From Oscillospiraceae bacterium (lineage in GTDB: Bacteria > Bacillota > Clostridia > Oscillospirales > Acutalibacteraceae): DNA of 64,000 nt. This document shows positions 1 to 9,093 of this stretch, in pieces (positions within the stretch are counted from its first letter, which is position 1; each line of letters begins with the position of its first letter). Below the pieces are notes generated by a model. It had not been told where the DNA came from and made no database searches. It saw only the letters and a list, made by a program, of their open reading frames with translations. Where the stretch lies: assembly GCA_015065545.1 (NCBI GenBank), contig SVQA01000004.1:62001-126000 (forward strand). Direction: 5' to 3'. Made by a program: the position numbers and the translations under genes.

Positions 1-850
1 TGAGGCTTTCTCTGTTGCCTCTGCGGTTCATTTTGGAGAGGACTCTGCCGTTACAATGCTGTAAGGGAAGGTCGATGTATTTAACGATTTTATCTTCTCT
101 TGCTATAGTGTCAATAAGCTCGTCGGTTATTCTGTCGGGATAGCAGTAGAGAACACGAATCCAGCGAAGCTCTTCGATTTTTGAGAGTTCAGTAAGAAGC
201 TCTGGAAGCATAAGCTTGCCGTAAATATCTTCGCCGTAGCGGGTGGTATCCTGAGCAATAACGCAGAGCTCCTTAACTCCGCCTTCTGCAAGATACTTTG
301 CTTCCTCGATAATATCCTCCATCTTTCTTGAGCGGAAATTGCCGCGGATAAGAGGAATGGCACAGTAGGTACAGCGGTTGTCACAGCCGTCAGCCACACG
401 AAGATATGCATAGTGGCGGGGAGTGGACTGTATTCTTTTGTCAGAAAGAGGCATAAGAGTTTTATCGGGGAAGCTTTCTGTGTGACTACCTTCGAGCACT
501 GCTTTGATAGTTTCCACAATGTCGCCGTTTGCACCAAGACCTATAACTGCATCCGCTTCGGGAAGCTCCTTTGCAATCTGCTCTTTGTATCTTTCGGCAA
601 GGCAACCTGTAACAACGATGTGTTTAATTGTGCCTTCTTCCTTAAGCTTGCCCAGCTCCAGAATTTCCTCTATGCTTTCCTGCTTTGCACTCTCAATAAA
701 GCCGCAGGTGTTGACAATGACCACATCTGCTTTTGCAGGGTCTTCCTCAAGGGTAAAGCCTGCATCTTTGATTTTATAGAGCATCATTTCGGCATCAACA
801 CGGTTTTTTGCACAACCGAGAGAAACCATTGCAACTTTTATATTTTTCAT
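1..850 (-). CDS. rimO: Ribosomal protein S12 methylthiotransferase RimO (C-terminus off the left edge)
   Basis: Translating the minus strand from the ATG at 850 gives 283 residues with no stop, so the gene runs off the window. It is a radical-SAM methylthiotransferase: the N-terminal domain has cluster cysteines C13 (SLGCAKN), C49 (VNTCGF) and C83 (TGCLAERY). The radical-SAM motif CxxxCxxC (C156, C160, C163 in DGCDNRCTYC) follows. The family attaches a methylthio group to an Asp of ribosomal protein S12 (RimO) or to tRNA A37 (MiaB). The start sequence MKNIKVAMVSLGCAKNRVDA is typical of RimO. The missing C-terminus holds the rest of the radical-SAM domain and the TRAM domain. It lies 27 bp downstream of recX and probably shares its transcript. 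Confidence 0.93.
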   Translation of the reverse strand, partial: MKNIKVAMVSLGCAKNRVDAEMMLYKIKDAGFTLEEDPAKADVVIVNTCGFIESAKQESIEEILELGKLKEEGTIKHIVVTGCLAERYKEQIAKELPEADAVIGLGANGDIVETIKAVLEGSHTESFPDKTLMPLSDKRIQSTPRHYAYLRVADGCDNRCTYCAIPLIRGNFRSRKMEDIIEEAKYLAEGGVKELCVIAQDTTRYGEDIYGKLMLPELLTELSKIEELRWIRVLYCYPDRITDELIDTIAREDKIVKYIDLPLQHCNGRVLSKMNRRGNRESL

Positions 851-877
851 AATACCTACCTGTATATGTATGTTTTA

Positions 878-1489
878 TTAGTCGTAATTATCGTTCGTAA
901 AACGCATCAGAGCGGATTTGATATCACTCCATTTGTAGCCTGCTCTCTGCAAAGCGGCGACCGTGCGCCTGCGACCTGTTTCGTCTGAAATCTTCTTTGA
1001 ATATTTTTTCTCGATAAGTATGGAGATTTCCTCTACAGGGTCAATATCAAGCTCTTGTGCCACACTTTCTGCAAAATCTCTGTCGATACCTTTCTCCATA
1101 AGCTTCATCCGAATATTCTGCTCGGAGAGATGCTTTGAGTGAAGGTCCTTTGCAAGTCTTCTGGCAAAAGACTCGTCATCGATAAGCCGAAGTTCACGCA
1201 TACGCTCTACGGTAGCCTCAGCCACATCTTCGCGGAAATCCCTTTTGAGCTTCAAAAAAAGCTCTTTTGAGGAGTGGTCCCTGAAGGATATAAGCCACAG
1301 AGCCTTTTCCTTTGCACGACGATGTTCGCTTTGAGATATAAGTTCGCGGAGTCTGTCGTCATCGATTTCTGTGTCAGGGAGAATTCTGTTTTCTTCAAGA
1401 ATCCTTGTGTCAAGGTCGAGAGCATACTCAAGGTCAATATAGACCGCTGTTAGATATTTCTTCTTTTTTTGAAGGGCAGTGATTTTCAT
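878..1489 (-). CDS. recX: Regulatory protein RecX
   Basis: 203 aa. It belongs to the RecX family of small helical-repeat proteins that bind RecA filaments and limit recombinase activity. Several three-helix repeats are visible, including the segment ALWLISFRDHSSKELFLKL and the later RRLAKDLHSKHLSEQNI. The position supports the call: the start codon overlaps the recA stop in a TGATG arrangement, so translation is probably coupled and RecX made in proportion to RecA. Length is within the usual range for Firmicutes RecX. The N-terminal ~50 residues are less conserved. Confidence 0.9.
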   Translation of the reverse strand: MKITALQKKKKYLTAVYIDLEYALDLDTRILEENRILPDTEIDDDRLRELISQSEHRRAKEKALWLISFRDHSSKELFLKLKRDFREDVAEATVERMRELRLIDDESFARRLAKDLHSKHLSEQNIRMKLMEKGIDRDFAESVAQELDIDPVEEISILIEKKYSKKISDETGRRRTVAALQRAGYKWSDIKSALMRFTNDNYD

Positions 1490-2592
1490 CAGTCTTCAAC
1501 TAAAATGTCAAGCTTTGAAGTGTTCTTTGAGGCAGGAGCTTCTGCCTTGGTTGCACCGGGAGTTACAACAGGTGCTGCTTTGGGAGCTTTGCCTGTGCGG
1601 GTGTGGAGCTTTTCGATATTTTCCCAAAGCTCTTTTTCAATCTGTGCGGCAAGTTCGGTGTCTGCTTTGAGCAGTTCTTTTACATTATCTCTGCCCTGAC
1701 CTAAACGGCGGTCGCCGTAGTTAAACCAAGCACCTGATTTCTGAACAACCTCTGCCTTAACAGCAAGGTCAAGAAGCTCGCCAACACGGGAGATGCCCTG
1801 ACCGTACATAATATCGAACTCTGCCTCTTTGAAGGGAGGAGCAATCTTATTTTTAACAACCTTTGCTCTTGTTCTGGAGCCTACCATCTCGCCGTTAACC
1901 TTGAGTGTTTCAATACGACGGATGTCGATACGAACAGAGCTGTAGAATTTAAGAGCACGGCCGCCGGGAGTAACCTCGGGATTGCCGTAAGTAACACCAA
2001 CCTTCTCACGAAGCTGGTTGATAAAGATAGCAACACAGTTGGATTTGGAGATAGCACCTGCAAGCTTACGAAGTGCCTGAGACATAAGTCTTGCCTGCAG
2101 ACCAACGTGGCTGTCGCCCATTTCGCCTTCGATTTCAGCCTTGGGAACAAGAGCCGCAACGGAGTCGATTACAATAACATCAATAGCACCTGAGCGGATA
2201 AGTGCCTCTGCAATTTCAAGTGCGTCTTCACCTGTGTCAGGCTGAGATACAAGCAGAGAGTCAACATCAACTCCAAGCGCAGAGGCGTAAACAGGGTCGA
2301 GAGCATGCTCAACGTCAATAAATGCAACGTTTCCGCCATCTTTCTGTCCTTCTGCAATGCAGTGGAGTGAAAGTGTGGTTTTACCTGAGGATTCGGGTCC
2401 GTATATTTCAATAATTCTGCCTCTGGGCAGACCGCCTATTCCAAGAGCAATATCAAGAGAAAGAGAGCCTGTGGAAACCTTGCCCACATTCATAGCCTCG
2501 TTCTGACCGAGACGCATAACTGCGCCCTTACCAAACTGTTTTTCAATCTGACCTAAAGCGGTCTCCAATGCTTTGTTTTTATCAAGTGCCAT
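1489..2592 (-). CDS. recA: Recombinase RecA
   Basis: 367 aa from the ATG at 2592. RecA is the ATP-dependent strand-exchange protein for homologous recombination and SOS signalling. The Walker A motif GPESSGKT is at residues 65-72, followed by Walker B ([10 protein letters not shown]) and the loop sequence [20 protein letters not shown]. The tail after about residue 330 is low-complexity and acidic, as is usual. The ATG at 2592 is preferred over an in-frame TTG three codons upstream, because the AGGAG ribosome-binding site is about 11 nt from the ATG and only 2-3 nt from the TTG. It heads a recA-recX-rimO run behind its own promoter. Confidence 0.97.
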   Translation of the reverse strand: MALDKNKALETALGQIEKQFGKGAVMRLGQNEAMNVGKVSTGSLSLDIALGIGGLPRGRIIEIYGPESSGKTTLSLHCIAEGQKDGGNVAFIDVEHALDPVYASALGVDVDSLLVSQPDTGEDALEIAEALIRSGAIDVIVIDSVAALVPKAEIEGEMGDSHVGLQARLMSQALRKLAGAISKSNCVAIFINQLREKVGVTYGNPEVTPGGRALKFYSSVRIDIRRIETLKVNGEMVGSRTRAKVVKNKIAPPFKEAEFDIMYGQGISRVGELLDLAVKAEVVQKSGAWFNYGDRRLGQGRDNVKELLKADTELAAQIEKELWENIEKLHTRTGKAPKAAPVVTPGATKAEAPASKNTSKLDILVED

Positions 2593-2654
2593 AGTATTCA
2601 ATACTCCTTTTGTGTGGATATTCGATATTGGGGCAGAAGAAATCTGCCTATAAT

Positions 2655-2683
2655 ATTATAAAATACTAAAATAATAAATGCAA
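2655..2683 (-). promoter_or_regulatory. Probable sigma-A promoter of recA
   Basis: On the minus strand TTGCAT (2683-2678), a 17-nt spacer and TATAAT (2660-2655) lie about 60 bp before the recA start. No GAACNNNNGTTC LexA box is visible at it. Confidence 0.65.
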
Positions 2684-2715
2684 TATTTTTAGCGTAAAAA
2701 GTTCGAACAAATTTT

Positions 2716-3576
2716 CTAAACGCTTCGCAGAGTTCCGTTTATAGCCCTGTGCACACCGCCTAAGTCGTCAAAAACCATAATATTCTCAAAGTTTTCTGCG
2801 CTCATAAGTTTTGAAATTACATCTGCCTGATTGCCGTCATACTCAAAAGCAAGCATTCCGCCTGCTTTGAGCTTTCTTGTATACAGGGGGACAATCTTTC
2901 TGTAGAAATCACAGCCGTCCTCTCCGCCTTCAAGGGCAAGTGCAGGCTCATAGGAAACCTCCTTCTGAAGCTCTTGCATTTCAAAGGTTCTTACATAGGG
3001 CGGGTTTGAGATGATAAGGTCAAACTCACTGTCAGGAAAATTACCAACGCAATTAAAAATATCATCGTGAATAATATTTATATCTGCACCCAGATATTCA
3101 GCATTCTTTCGAAGATAAGAAACTGCATCGTCGGAAATTTCTACAGCGGTAACATCAGCCAAAGGATATTCTTTCTTGAGGGTAATTGCCAAAATTCCCG
3201 AGCCTGAACAAAGGTCAAGGATTTTAAGAGGTTTACTTTTATCTCTTTCTTTGAGAAAGGGGAAGACAGAAGTGAGAACAACCTCGGTGTCATCCCTCGG
3301 TATAAGCACACCCTCGCCAACGTAGAATCTTCTGCCGAAGAACTCCCAGTAGCCTATAATATACTGCAAAGGCTCACCTGCAATTCTTTTTTTTGCAAGT
3401 TCGAAAAGCCTTTCGGTTTGCTCTTCTGTTATGGGCTTTTCGCCATAAATTGTAATGTCCTGACGAGTTGTGCCCAGTACACTTTCCATCAGCCATATTG
3501 TATCAAAGGCAGGAGAGTCTGCTCCTGCCTTTTTTAGTTCATCACAAAGTTTTTTGTAAATCTGCTCAATGGTCAT
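2716..3576 (-). CDS. prmC: Release factor glutamine methyltransferase PrmC (HemK)
   Basis: 286 aa. It methylates the Gln of the GGQ motif in release factors RF1/RF2, using SAM. The N-terminal helical domain spans about residues 1-80. The Rossmann methyltransferase domain carries the SAM motif LDLCSGSGILA and the diagnostic NPPY motif (ISNPPYVRTF) that recognises the glutamine side chain. Length matches the family. It starts 3 bp after the DUF1385 gene, with no strong ribosome-binding site of its own, so translational coupling is likely. The release-factor gene prfA, a frequent neighbour in Firmicutes, is not here; recA follows instead. Confidence 0.95.
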   Translation of the reverse strand: MTIEQIYKKLCDELKKAGADSPAFDTIWLMESVLGTTRQDITIYGEKPITEEQTERLFELAKKRIAGEPLQYIIGYWEFFGRRFYVGEGVLIPRDDTEVVLTSVFPFLKERDKSKPLKILDLCSGSGILAITLKKEYPLADVTAVEISDDAVSYLRKNAEYLGADINIIHDDIFNCVGNFPDSEFDLIISNPPYVRTFEMQELQKEVSYEPALALEGGEDGCDFYRKIVPLYTRKLKAGGMLAFEYDGNQADVISKLMSAENFENIMVFDDLGGVHRAINGTLRSV

Positions 3577-3579
3577 ATT

Positions 3580-4593
3580 TTACTTACAACTAATAATATC
3601 AGAGCCGTCATCGGGAATAACGGGAGTAATAGCGGCGATTGCAACCTCAATGATGTCATCACTGGGTTCGCGGGTAGTGATTCTCTGTGCCCAAAGACCG
3701 GGAGCAGCAATAATGCGTGTGAATTTGTTATCGTGTTTACCGCAGATTTTGATAAGCTCGTAGCCCACACCGATGGTTATGGGAAGAAGCAGAATCTTGA
3801 TAGCAGAGCGGAGTACAGTACCCCAAACACCCAGAACTGTAAACTGGGGAACAAAGAGACCTATTATAATGCCGAGGATAAGCATAATGATAATAAAACT
3901 TGTTCCGCAACGGGGATGGAAGCGCTTGTGCTTTCTTACGTTCTCAACGGTGAGTTCCTCATCTGCTTCATAGCAGAAGATGGTTTTGTGCTCTGCACCA
4001 TGATACATAAATACCCGCTTCATATCTTCCATTCGGGATACAAGGAGTATGTAGCATACAAAAAGAATAATCTTGACAACACCCTCAAAAATTGACTGGG
4101 TAAGCCTTGCATTTACAACATCGCTTACGTTATCGGGGAAGTTGATTGAGATTATAAGATTATAGAGGAAGGTGGGAAGCCAGAAGAAGAGCACAAAAGC
4201 AAGGGCAATACCTAAAACGGAGGCAAGGGTCATAATAATACCCATGAACTTCTCGCCCAGCTTATCGTTGAGCCACTTTTCAAACTTGCTCATCTCTTCT
4301 TCGTCGGTTTCAATAGCATTGATTGCCTTGTCAGCCGACATCATCAGTGCTTTGTAGCTGAGTCTGAAGGAGTCGATCATACCCACGATACCTCTTATCA
4401 TAGGCAGACGGAAGAACTTTCCCTTCTGTGATAGAGATTTGAACTCAAGCTCTTCGCTTTCGATTTTGTCTTTACCGGTTCTTACAGATACATTTACCTT
4501 CTTGGGACCGCGCATCATAACGCCTTCGATAAGAGCACTGCCGCCGATAGAGGTTATTTTTTTTGCTTTTATATTGTCTTTGTTGCAGGACAT
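3580..4593 (-). CDS. DUF1385 membrane protein (YqhQ-like)
   Basis: 337 aa. The N-terminal GGSALIEGVMMRGPKKVNVS motif is the hallmark of the DUF1385 (YqhQ) family of metal-dependent-enzyme-like membrane proteins. At least four hydrophobic segments follow, including IIMTLASVLGIALAFVLFFW, VVKIILFVCYILLV, a segment near residues 235-257, and a C-terminal one. Between them lies the conserved YHGAEHKTIFCYE motif, a possible metal site. The biochemical role is not established. The neighbour prmC is a recurrent partner of this family in Firmicutes, which supports the call but does not reveal a function. Confidence 0.88.
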   Translation of the reverse strand: MSCNKDNIKAKKITSIGGSALIEGVMMRGPKKVNVSVRTGKDKIESEELEFKSLSQKGKFFRLPMIRGIVGMIDSFRLSYKALMMSADKAINAIETDEEEMSKFEKWLNDKLGEKFMGIIMTLASVLGIALAFVLFFWLPTFLYNLIISINFPDNVSDVVNARLTQSIFEGVVKIILFVCYILLVSRMEDMKRVFMYHGAEHKTIFCYEADEELTVENVRKHKRFHPRCGTSFIIIMLILGIIIGLFVPQFTVLGVWGTVLRSAIKILLLPITIGVGYELIKICGKHDNKFTRIIAAPGLWAQRITTREPSDDIIEVAIAAITPVIPDDGSDIISCK

Positions 4594-4643
4594 ATAATAC
4601 CTTCTTCCTTTTAAATTTTCATATACCTTTTATTATAAAATAA

Positions 4644-6050
4644 TCAACTGTTTGCAACAGGCAGAGTAATGGTAACAGTAGTACCAACACCGATGCCGCT
4701 TTCAATTTCAAGGTTTCCGCCGTGCTTTTGTACGATTTCGTCAGCGATTGCGAGTCCGATGCCTGATCCTCGGACACTCTGATTAGCCTTGAAGAATTTA
4801 TCTTTAACTCTGGGAAGGTCATCGGGAGCAATGCCGCAGCCTGTGTCGGTAACAATTACACGAACACTCTGGCTCTCACTTAACACCTGAATTCCCACCA
4901 CACCTTCAGCAGGTGTGTATTTAAGAGCGTTGTCTACAATGTTGAGGAATACTTGCTTGAGCTTGTTTTTGTCTGCCATAATTGCAGGCATGGATTCAGG
5001 CTGGTCATAAAGAAGATGCTTTCCTTCGCTTATGGCACGGTCACGCATCATATAAAGAACCTCGTCAAGCTCTGCAAGAATATCCAGCTTTTCAAATCTG
5101 AGTATCATACTCTCGTTTTGCATACGGGAGAAGTCGAGGAGCTCTTCAACAATACCTGTAAGACGGGTGGATTCTTTAACAATAATATCTATACCCTTGT
5201 CAAAGGTAGCTTTGTCGGGAAGCTCTGTGCCGTGCATGGTTTCTGCCCAGCCTTTGATGGCGGTCAGAGGAGTTCGCAGTTCGTGAGAAACGCTGGAGAT
5301 AAAGTCATTTTTCATCCGCTCGGATGCACCGAGCTCTTTCGCCATATCGTTGATAGAGTCGCACAAATCACCGATTTCGTCGTCGTACATCTTATCAATT
5401 TTTGCATTGAAGTCGCCCTGTGCAATCTTTTTTGCAGTATCGGAGATAACTCGTACGGGACGAACGATAGAACGGATAAAGTAAGTACCCGAAAGAATAA
5501 CAAGAGCAATAACCACAAGTCCTATTGCTATGAAGATGGCGATTGCTGCAAAGAGAAGCTTGTCGGTAGCCTCCATAGATGAAACGTATCTTACGGCACA
5601 GATTGTGTTTCCATCAGAGGATTTTACAATACGGGTAACGGCAGTTACTTTTTCGCCTGATGATAATTTGCCTACCCATTTGGCATAACCTGAGGAGCTG
5701 TTTCTTGCACTTTCATAGTCGGGCATAGGCTCTTCTTTATCGGGAGTAAAGCCTGTGGAGGTAACAAGTATATCTCCCGAATGGCTCAGCACCGTAATTT
5801 CCATTCGTTCTTTGTGAGGAGAGTTTTCAACATAATCGCGGGCAGTTGAGGTAAAAGTTTGGTCCATATCAGAGCGGAAACCGGAGAGAATGTTCGCAAA
5901 CTCTACACTTCGCCCGTTCAGGTTTTGCTCAACAGAAGAGTAGTAGTAGGTCGAGACAACATAAGACAAACTGACAACAACTAAAACAATAACAGCAACA
6001 ATAGCACAAAGGGTATTGAGCACCCAGCGTTTTGTAATTCCTTTGAACAA
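4644..6050 (-). CDS. Two-component sensor histidine kinase (PhoR/ResE type)
   Basis: 468 aa with a TTG start at 6050, preceded by AGGAGG about 11 nt away. There is a membrane helix at about 12-33, an extracytoplasmic sensor region at about 34-165 and a second helix at about 167-190. Then come a HAMP linker and the HisKA phospho-acceptor SSVSHELRTPLTAI (H256). The HATPase domain contains N box (NIVDNALKY), G1 (DTGCGI) and G2 (SGIGLA) motifs. It autophosphorylates and passes phosphate to the response regulator just upstream (6130-6831). The signal is unknown. The sensor domain has the length of a single Cache/PAS-like domain, but no ligand can be inferred. Confidence 0.93.
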   Translation of the reverse strand: MFKGITKRWVLNTLCAIVAVIVLVVVSLSYVVSTYYYSSVEQNLNGRSVEFANILSGFRSDMDQTFTSTARDYVENSPHKERMEITVLSHSGDILVTSTGFTPDKEEPMPDYESARNSSSGYAKWVGKLSSGEKVTAVTRIVKSSDGNTICAVRYVSSMEATDKLLFAAIAIFIAIGLVVIALVILSGTYFIRSIVRPVRVISDTAKKIAQGDFNAKIDKMYDDEIGDLCDSINDMAKELGASERMKNDFISSVSHELRTPLTAIKGWAETMHGTELPDKATFDKGIDIIVKESTRLTGIVEELLDFSRMQNESMILRFEKLDILAELDEVLYMMRDRAISEGKHLLYDQPESMPAIMADKNKLKQVFLNIVDNALKYTPAEGVVGIQVLSESQSVRVIVTDTGCGIAPDDLPRVKDKFFKANQSVRGSGIGLAIADEIVQKHGGNLEIESGIGVGTTVTITLPVANS

Positions 6051-6129
6051 AGCTTGTCCGACCTCCTTTTGTAATCTGATTTTTTGTTTTAAGATACTGT
6101 CATATCATAAAACAAAAATTAAGAGTAAT

Positions 6130-6831
6130 TTATGCGTCCCACTTGTAGCCAAGACCCCATACAGTTACGATAAACTTGGGGTTGGATGGCTCGTCCTCTA
6201 CCTTCATACGCAGACGGCGGATGTTAACGTCAACAATTTTCTCTTCGCCAACATAAGCTTCGCCCCATACGTGATTGAGGATGTCAGAGCGATCGAGAGC
6301 TGTGCCGGGATTGGAGAAGAAATATTCCATAATCTGAAACTCAACCTGAGTGAGTTCGATTTGCTTGCCGTTTTTCATAAGTGAGCGGTTTCGAAGGTTA
6401 AGAGTGAAGATACCGCTCTTCATTTCTTCCTTGAAGTTATTTTCGCTTCTTTGCTGAGCAAGAGCGATTCTTCTGTAAAGAGAGTCAACTCGGGCAACAA
6501 GCTCGCTGGGAGAGAAGGGCTTTGTAACATAGTCATCAGCGCCCAGCATAAGACCGGTTACCTTGTCCATTTCCTGTGTGCGAGCGGAAAGCATAATGAT
6601 ACCGATGCTGCCGTTTTTGTTTCGCAGTTCCTTGCAAACCTGCAGACCGTCCATACCGGGCATCATAATATCGAGGATAGCAACATCAAAGTCGCCGCCG
6701 TGCTCTTCGTATTTCTGCAGACCTGCTTCACCGCAGTCTGCTTCAACAACATCGTAGCCAGCACGACGAAGATTGATTACAACAAAGTCGCGGATAGCAG
6801 CTTCGTCTTCACATACAAGGATTTTTTTCAT
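6130..6831 (-). CDS. OmpR/PhoB-family response regulator
   Basis: 233 aa. The receiver domain (about 1-120) has the acidic pair E8-D9, phospho-acceptor D54 (AILDIMMPG) and the conserved lysine in VTKPFSP. The C-terminal winged helix is of Trans_reg_C type and ends with the recognition-helix region EKIVDVNIRRLRMKVE. It is the cognate partner of the histidine kinase that follows 79 bp downstream. The lipoprotein gene just upstream is the nearest candidate member of the same operon or regulon. Targets cannot be told from the sequence. Confidence 0.95.
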   Translation of the reverse strand: MKKILVCEDEAAIRDFVVINLRRAGYDVVEADCGEAGLQKYEEHGGDFDVAILDIMMPGMDGLQVCKELRNKNGSIGIIMLSARTQEMDKVTGLMLGADDYVTKPFSPSELVARVDSLYRRIALAQQRSENNFKEEMKSGIFTLNLRNRSLMKNGKQIELTQVEFQIMEYFFSNPGTALDRSDILNHVWGEAYVGEEKIVDVNIRRLRMKVEDEPSNPKFIVTVWGLGYKWDA

Positions 6832-6908
6832 AAAATAACCTCCGTTTCGAATTTATAATAGAAAGTGTGTAATTTTAAAAATTTATAAGTAAAATGTTAT
6901 GACATACA

Positions 6909-8237
6909 TCACGCAAGAGAGAAAGCCTTAATAATTTCTTCGTTTGTAGGAAGAATAGAACTGTTGGTTTCAAAGGTGATGAAACCATAAACGCTTGAAT
7001 CGTTCCTGCCAAGCTCTGTGTAACCTTTTGCAGATGTTTCATCGTTCCATATATCTGTTGGGAATACTTTGATTACAAGCAGAGGGTCGCCTGTTTTATT
7101 ATCTTTCCATTCATAGAATGTAATTTCGTTTGTGGAGTAGTTTACATAGGCTGTGTAATTGTTCTGCCAGTTGTCAGGAATTGTAAACCGACAGCCCAGA
7201 ACAAGAGATGTTGCCTGGAGTTTTTCAACCTTCATAGTACCAAGATTTGTGTACTCGCACCAATGAATAAGAGCAGCGGGTACCGCGTCGGTCTGAGCAT
7301 CATCAATGTTCATTTTAAAGGTGTTAGGAATTTCAATGATTGAGTCACCGTCAATATCCTCTGACATCACAGCATAAGAACGATATGCCTGATTTGTGAT
7401 TTCTTCGCCCGAAAAGCTTACTTTCTCTAAGCTTTCAAAGTAGCTGCTGTAGTATATAATCTGTGTAGAGTATACACTTTCGTTTCCATTTTTTGATTCT
7501 CCGTCAACCACAGCGCCAAATTGACCTTCAAAAACGTTGCCGCATTGAATTTTTCTGAACGAGGTTATGGTTGCATCAATGGGGGTGTCGCCTAAAGAAT
7601 AAAGACTGTTTTTTGTGTCGTTAAGACTGATAAGTGAAGCGCTGGCAGGTTTGTCGGGAGTGTAGAGGGAGAGGAGCAGGAGCTCTTCTTTGTCTGTGCC
7701 CGTAAACCTTCCGCAAAGGAAATCGGTGTATTTGTTCTCTGATGTAATTTCTATGCTTTCGGTTTCGTTAACAAGGTAAACGGAAAGATCACTCACAAGG
7801 GGATTGAAGGAACTCCAGCCTACTGCGATTTCTTTTTTGTTGTCACCGTCAAGGTCGCAGAAAACAAGGCGGTCTACAATACTGCTCTTGCCCTCAAAGT
7901 TACCTACAGTTGTCCATTTACCGTTTTTTTGGTCCATAACAAGCAGGTGAATGGACTGACCTTCTCCTGCGGGAATGTAAAACGCAACTGCTTCCTCTAC
8001 AGAGTCATTGTCATAGTCCATGGTTGTGATTGATGAGCGGTAAGTGCCGTTCTGAGGATACTTAAGGGTGTAGCCTGAGCCGGCTTCCTTTTCGATAAGC
8101 TTCTGGATGTCGGCTTGTTCACCTGTTGCTTTGGGCGGAGTCATCAGCTCGGAAACATTGAATGTTACCATATCGCATCCGCTCAGGAGTATTGTAATAA
8201 GCAAGGCAACAGCCAAAATCAGTATTCTTTTTTTCAT
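6909..8237 (-). CDS. Lipoprotein with FG-GAP/VCBS-like repeats, function unknown
   Basis: 442 aa. An N-terminal signal peptide ends in the lipobox LLSG-C21, so the mature protein should be lipid-anchored on the outer face of the membrane. The body repeats short Asp-rich blade motifs (MDYDNDSVEEAVAFY, CDLDGDNKKEIAVGW, EDIDGDSIIEIPN). These resemble the calcium-binding D-x-D-G-D loops of FG-GAP/VCBS beta-propellers. It lies between trmB and the two-component system on the same strand, 77 bp before the response regulator. It may be part of the sensing system, but that is inference from position only. Confidence 0.75.
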   Translation of the reverse strand: MKKRILILAVALLITILLSGCDMVTFNVSELMTPPKATGEQADIQKLIEKEAGSGYTLKYPQNGTYRSSITTMDYDNDSVEEAVAFYIPAGEGQSIHLLVMDQKNGKWTTVGNFEGKSSIVDRLVFCDLDGDNKKEIAVGWSSFNPLVSDLSVYLVNETESIEITSENKYTDFLCGRFTGTDKEELLLLSLYTPDKPASASLISLNDTKNSLYSLGDTPIDATITSFRKIQCGNVFEGQFGAVVDGESKNGNESVYSTQIIYYSSYFESLEKVSFSGEEITNQAYRSYAVMSEDIDGDSIIEIPNTFKMNIDDAQTDAVPAALIHWCEYTNLGTMKVEKLQATSLVLGCRFTIPDNWQNNYTAYVNYSTNEITFYEWKDNKTGDPLLVIKVFPTDIWNDETSAKGYTELGRNDSSVYGFITFETNSSILPTNEEIIKAFSLA

Positions 8238-8261
8238 AAGTCTGTTGCCTCCCTGAAAAAT

Positions 8262-8915
8262 TTATTTTTTGGCAATAAGAAATTTAATGGGGATACCTTC
8301 GTCAGAAAACATCTTTTCGTGCTCTGTAACAATGTTGCCCTTAACATCACTTCGGTGAAGGTCGCGGGTAAGGTAGGTTATCTCAAAGCCGCATTCCTTG
8401 AAATATTCAAGGCTGTCATCAAAGAGCAGGTCGCTGTCAGTTTTGAAGTGAATTTCGCCGTCCTCTGCCAGTATTTCTTTATACTGGTTAAGCTTAGTGG
8501 GATGTGTGAGTCTTCTTTTGTTGTGCTTGAGTCTGGGCCAAGGATTACAGAAGTTTATGTAAATTTTGCCGATGCCGTCAGCCTTTCCCACAATCTCGGA
8601 AATTTTATCTACGTTGTAGGAGGTCAGAGCAATGTTTTTGCATTCTCTGTTATTTTCGGAAAATAGTTTAACGATGTTTCTTCTTGCAACTGCAAGCATA
8701 TTGCTGATAAGGTCAACAGCAAGAAAATTTACATCGGGATTCAGAAGTCCTTTGTTGGATACAAAGTTGCCTTTACCGCAACCAACTTCAAGCTCCAGAG
8801 GATTCTCGTTTTTAAAAAAATCCTTCCAGTTATTTTTGTAGTCGCAGGGGTTTTGTATGAAAAAATCGCAGGCATTGAGTTCAGGCTCTGCCCACTTCTT
8901 TTTACGCATTCTCAT
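8262..8915 (-). CDS. trmB: tRNA (guanine-N7)-methyltransferase TrmB
   Basis: 217 aa from the ATG at 8915. TrmB methylates G46 in the tRNA variable loop using SAM. Visible motifs are the SAM-binding LEVGCGKGNFV, the DLISNM segment, and the C-terminal FCNPWPRLKHNKRRLTHP. The family usually reads PDPWPKxRHxKRR; here the first residues are CNPWP. Upstream in-frame codons back to 8936 lack a ribosome-binding site. CGGTGA lies 5 nt before the chosen ATG. The gene has its own promoter at 8970-8998. Confidence 0.93.
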   Translation of the reverse strand: MRMRKKKWAEPELNACDFFIQNPCDYKNNWKDFFKNENPLELEVGCGKGNFVSNKGLLNPDVNFLAVDLISNMLAVARRNIVKLFSENNRECKNIALTSYNVDKISEIVGKADGIGKIYINFCNPWPRLKHNKRRLTHPTKLNQYKEILAEDGEIHFKTDSDLLFDDSLEYFKECGFEITYLTRDLHRSDVKGNIVTEHEKMFSDEGIPIKFLIAKK

Positions 8916-8969
8916 ATAATCACCGAAAAAACACAATATTTTGATTATATATACTATTAATCAGTAACT

Positions 8970-8998
8970 ATTATATCAAAATGTAGTATTTATTGCAA
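8970..8998 (-). promoter_or_regulatory. Probable promoter of trmB
   Basis: Minus strand TTGCAA (8998-8993), a 17-nt spacer and TATAAT (8975-8970) lie about 55 bp before the trmB start. Confidence 0.65.
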
Positions 8999-9050
8999 TT
9001 GTTTTTGCAGAAAAAATTATAATGTTTTTATAATATTTACAATTATGAGA

Positions 9051-9087
9051 AAAACTACCGTCGGATGTATCCTTTAACGGTAGTTTT
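9051..9087 (-). terminator. Rho-independent terminator after the GNAT gene
   Basis: Stem AAAACTACCGT (9051-9061) pairs with ACGGTAGTTTT (9077-9087). A T-rich run follows on the minus strand. It lies just after the GNAT stop at 9094. Confidence 0.75.
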
Positions 9088-9093
9088 TGGTTT

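Noticed and set aside
2701..2708. GTTCGAAC palindrome upstream of recA as an SOS box
   Set aside because: The Firmicutes LexA box is GAAC-N4-GTTC; this has the arms reversed with no spacer and does not overlap the predicted promoter.
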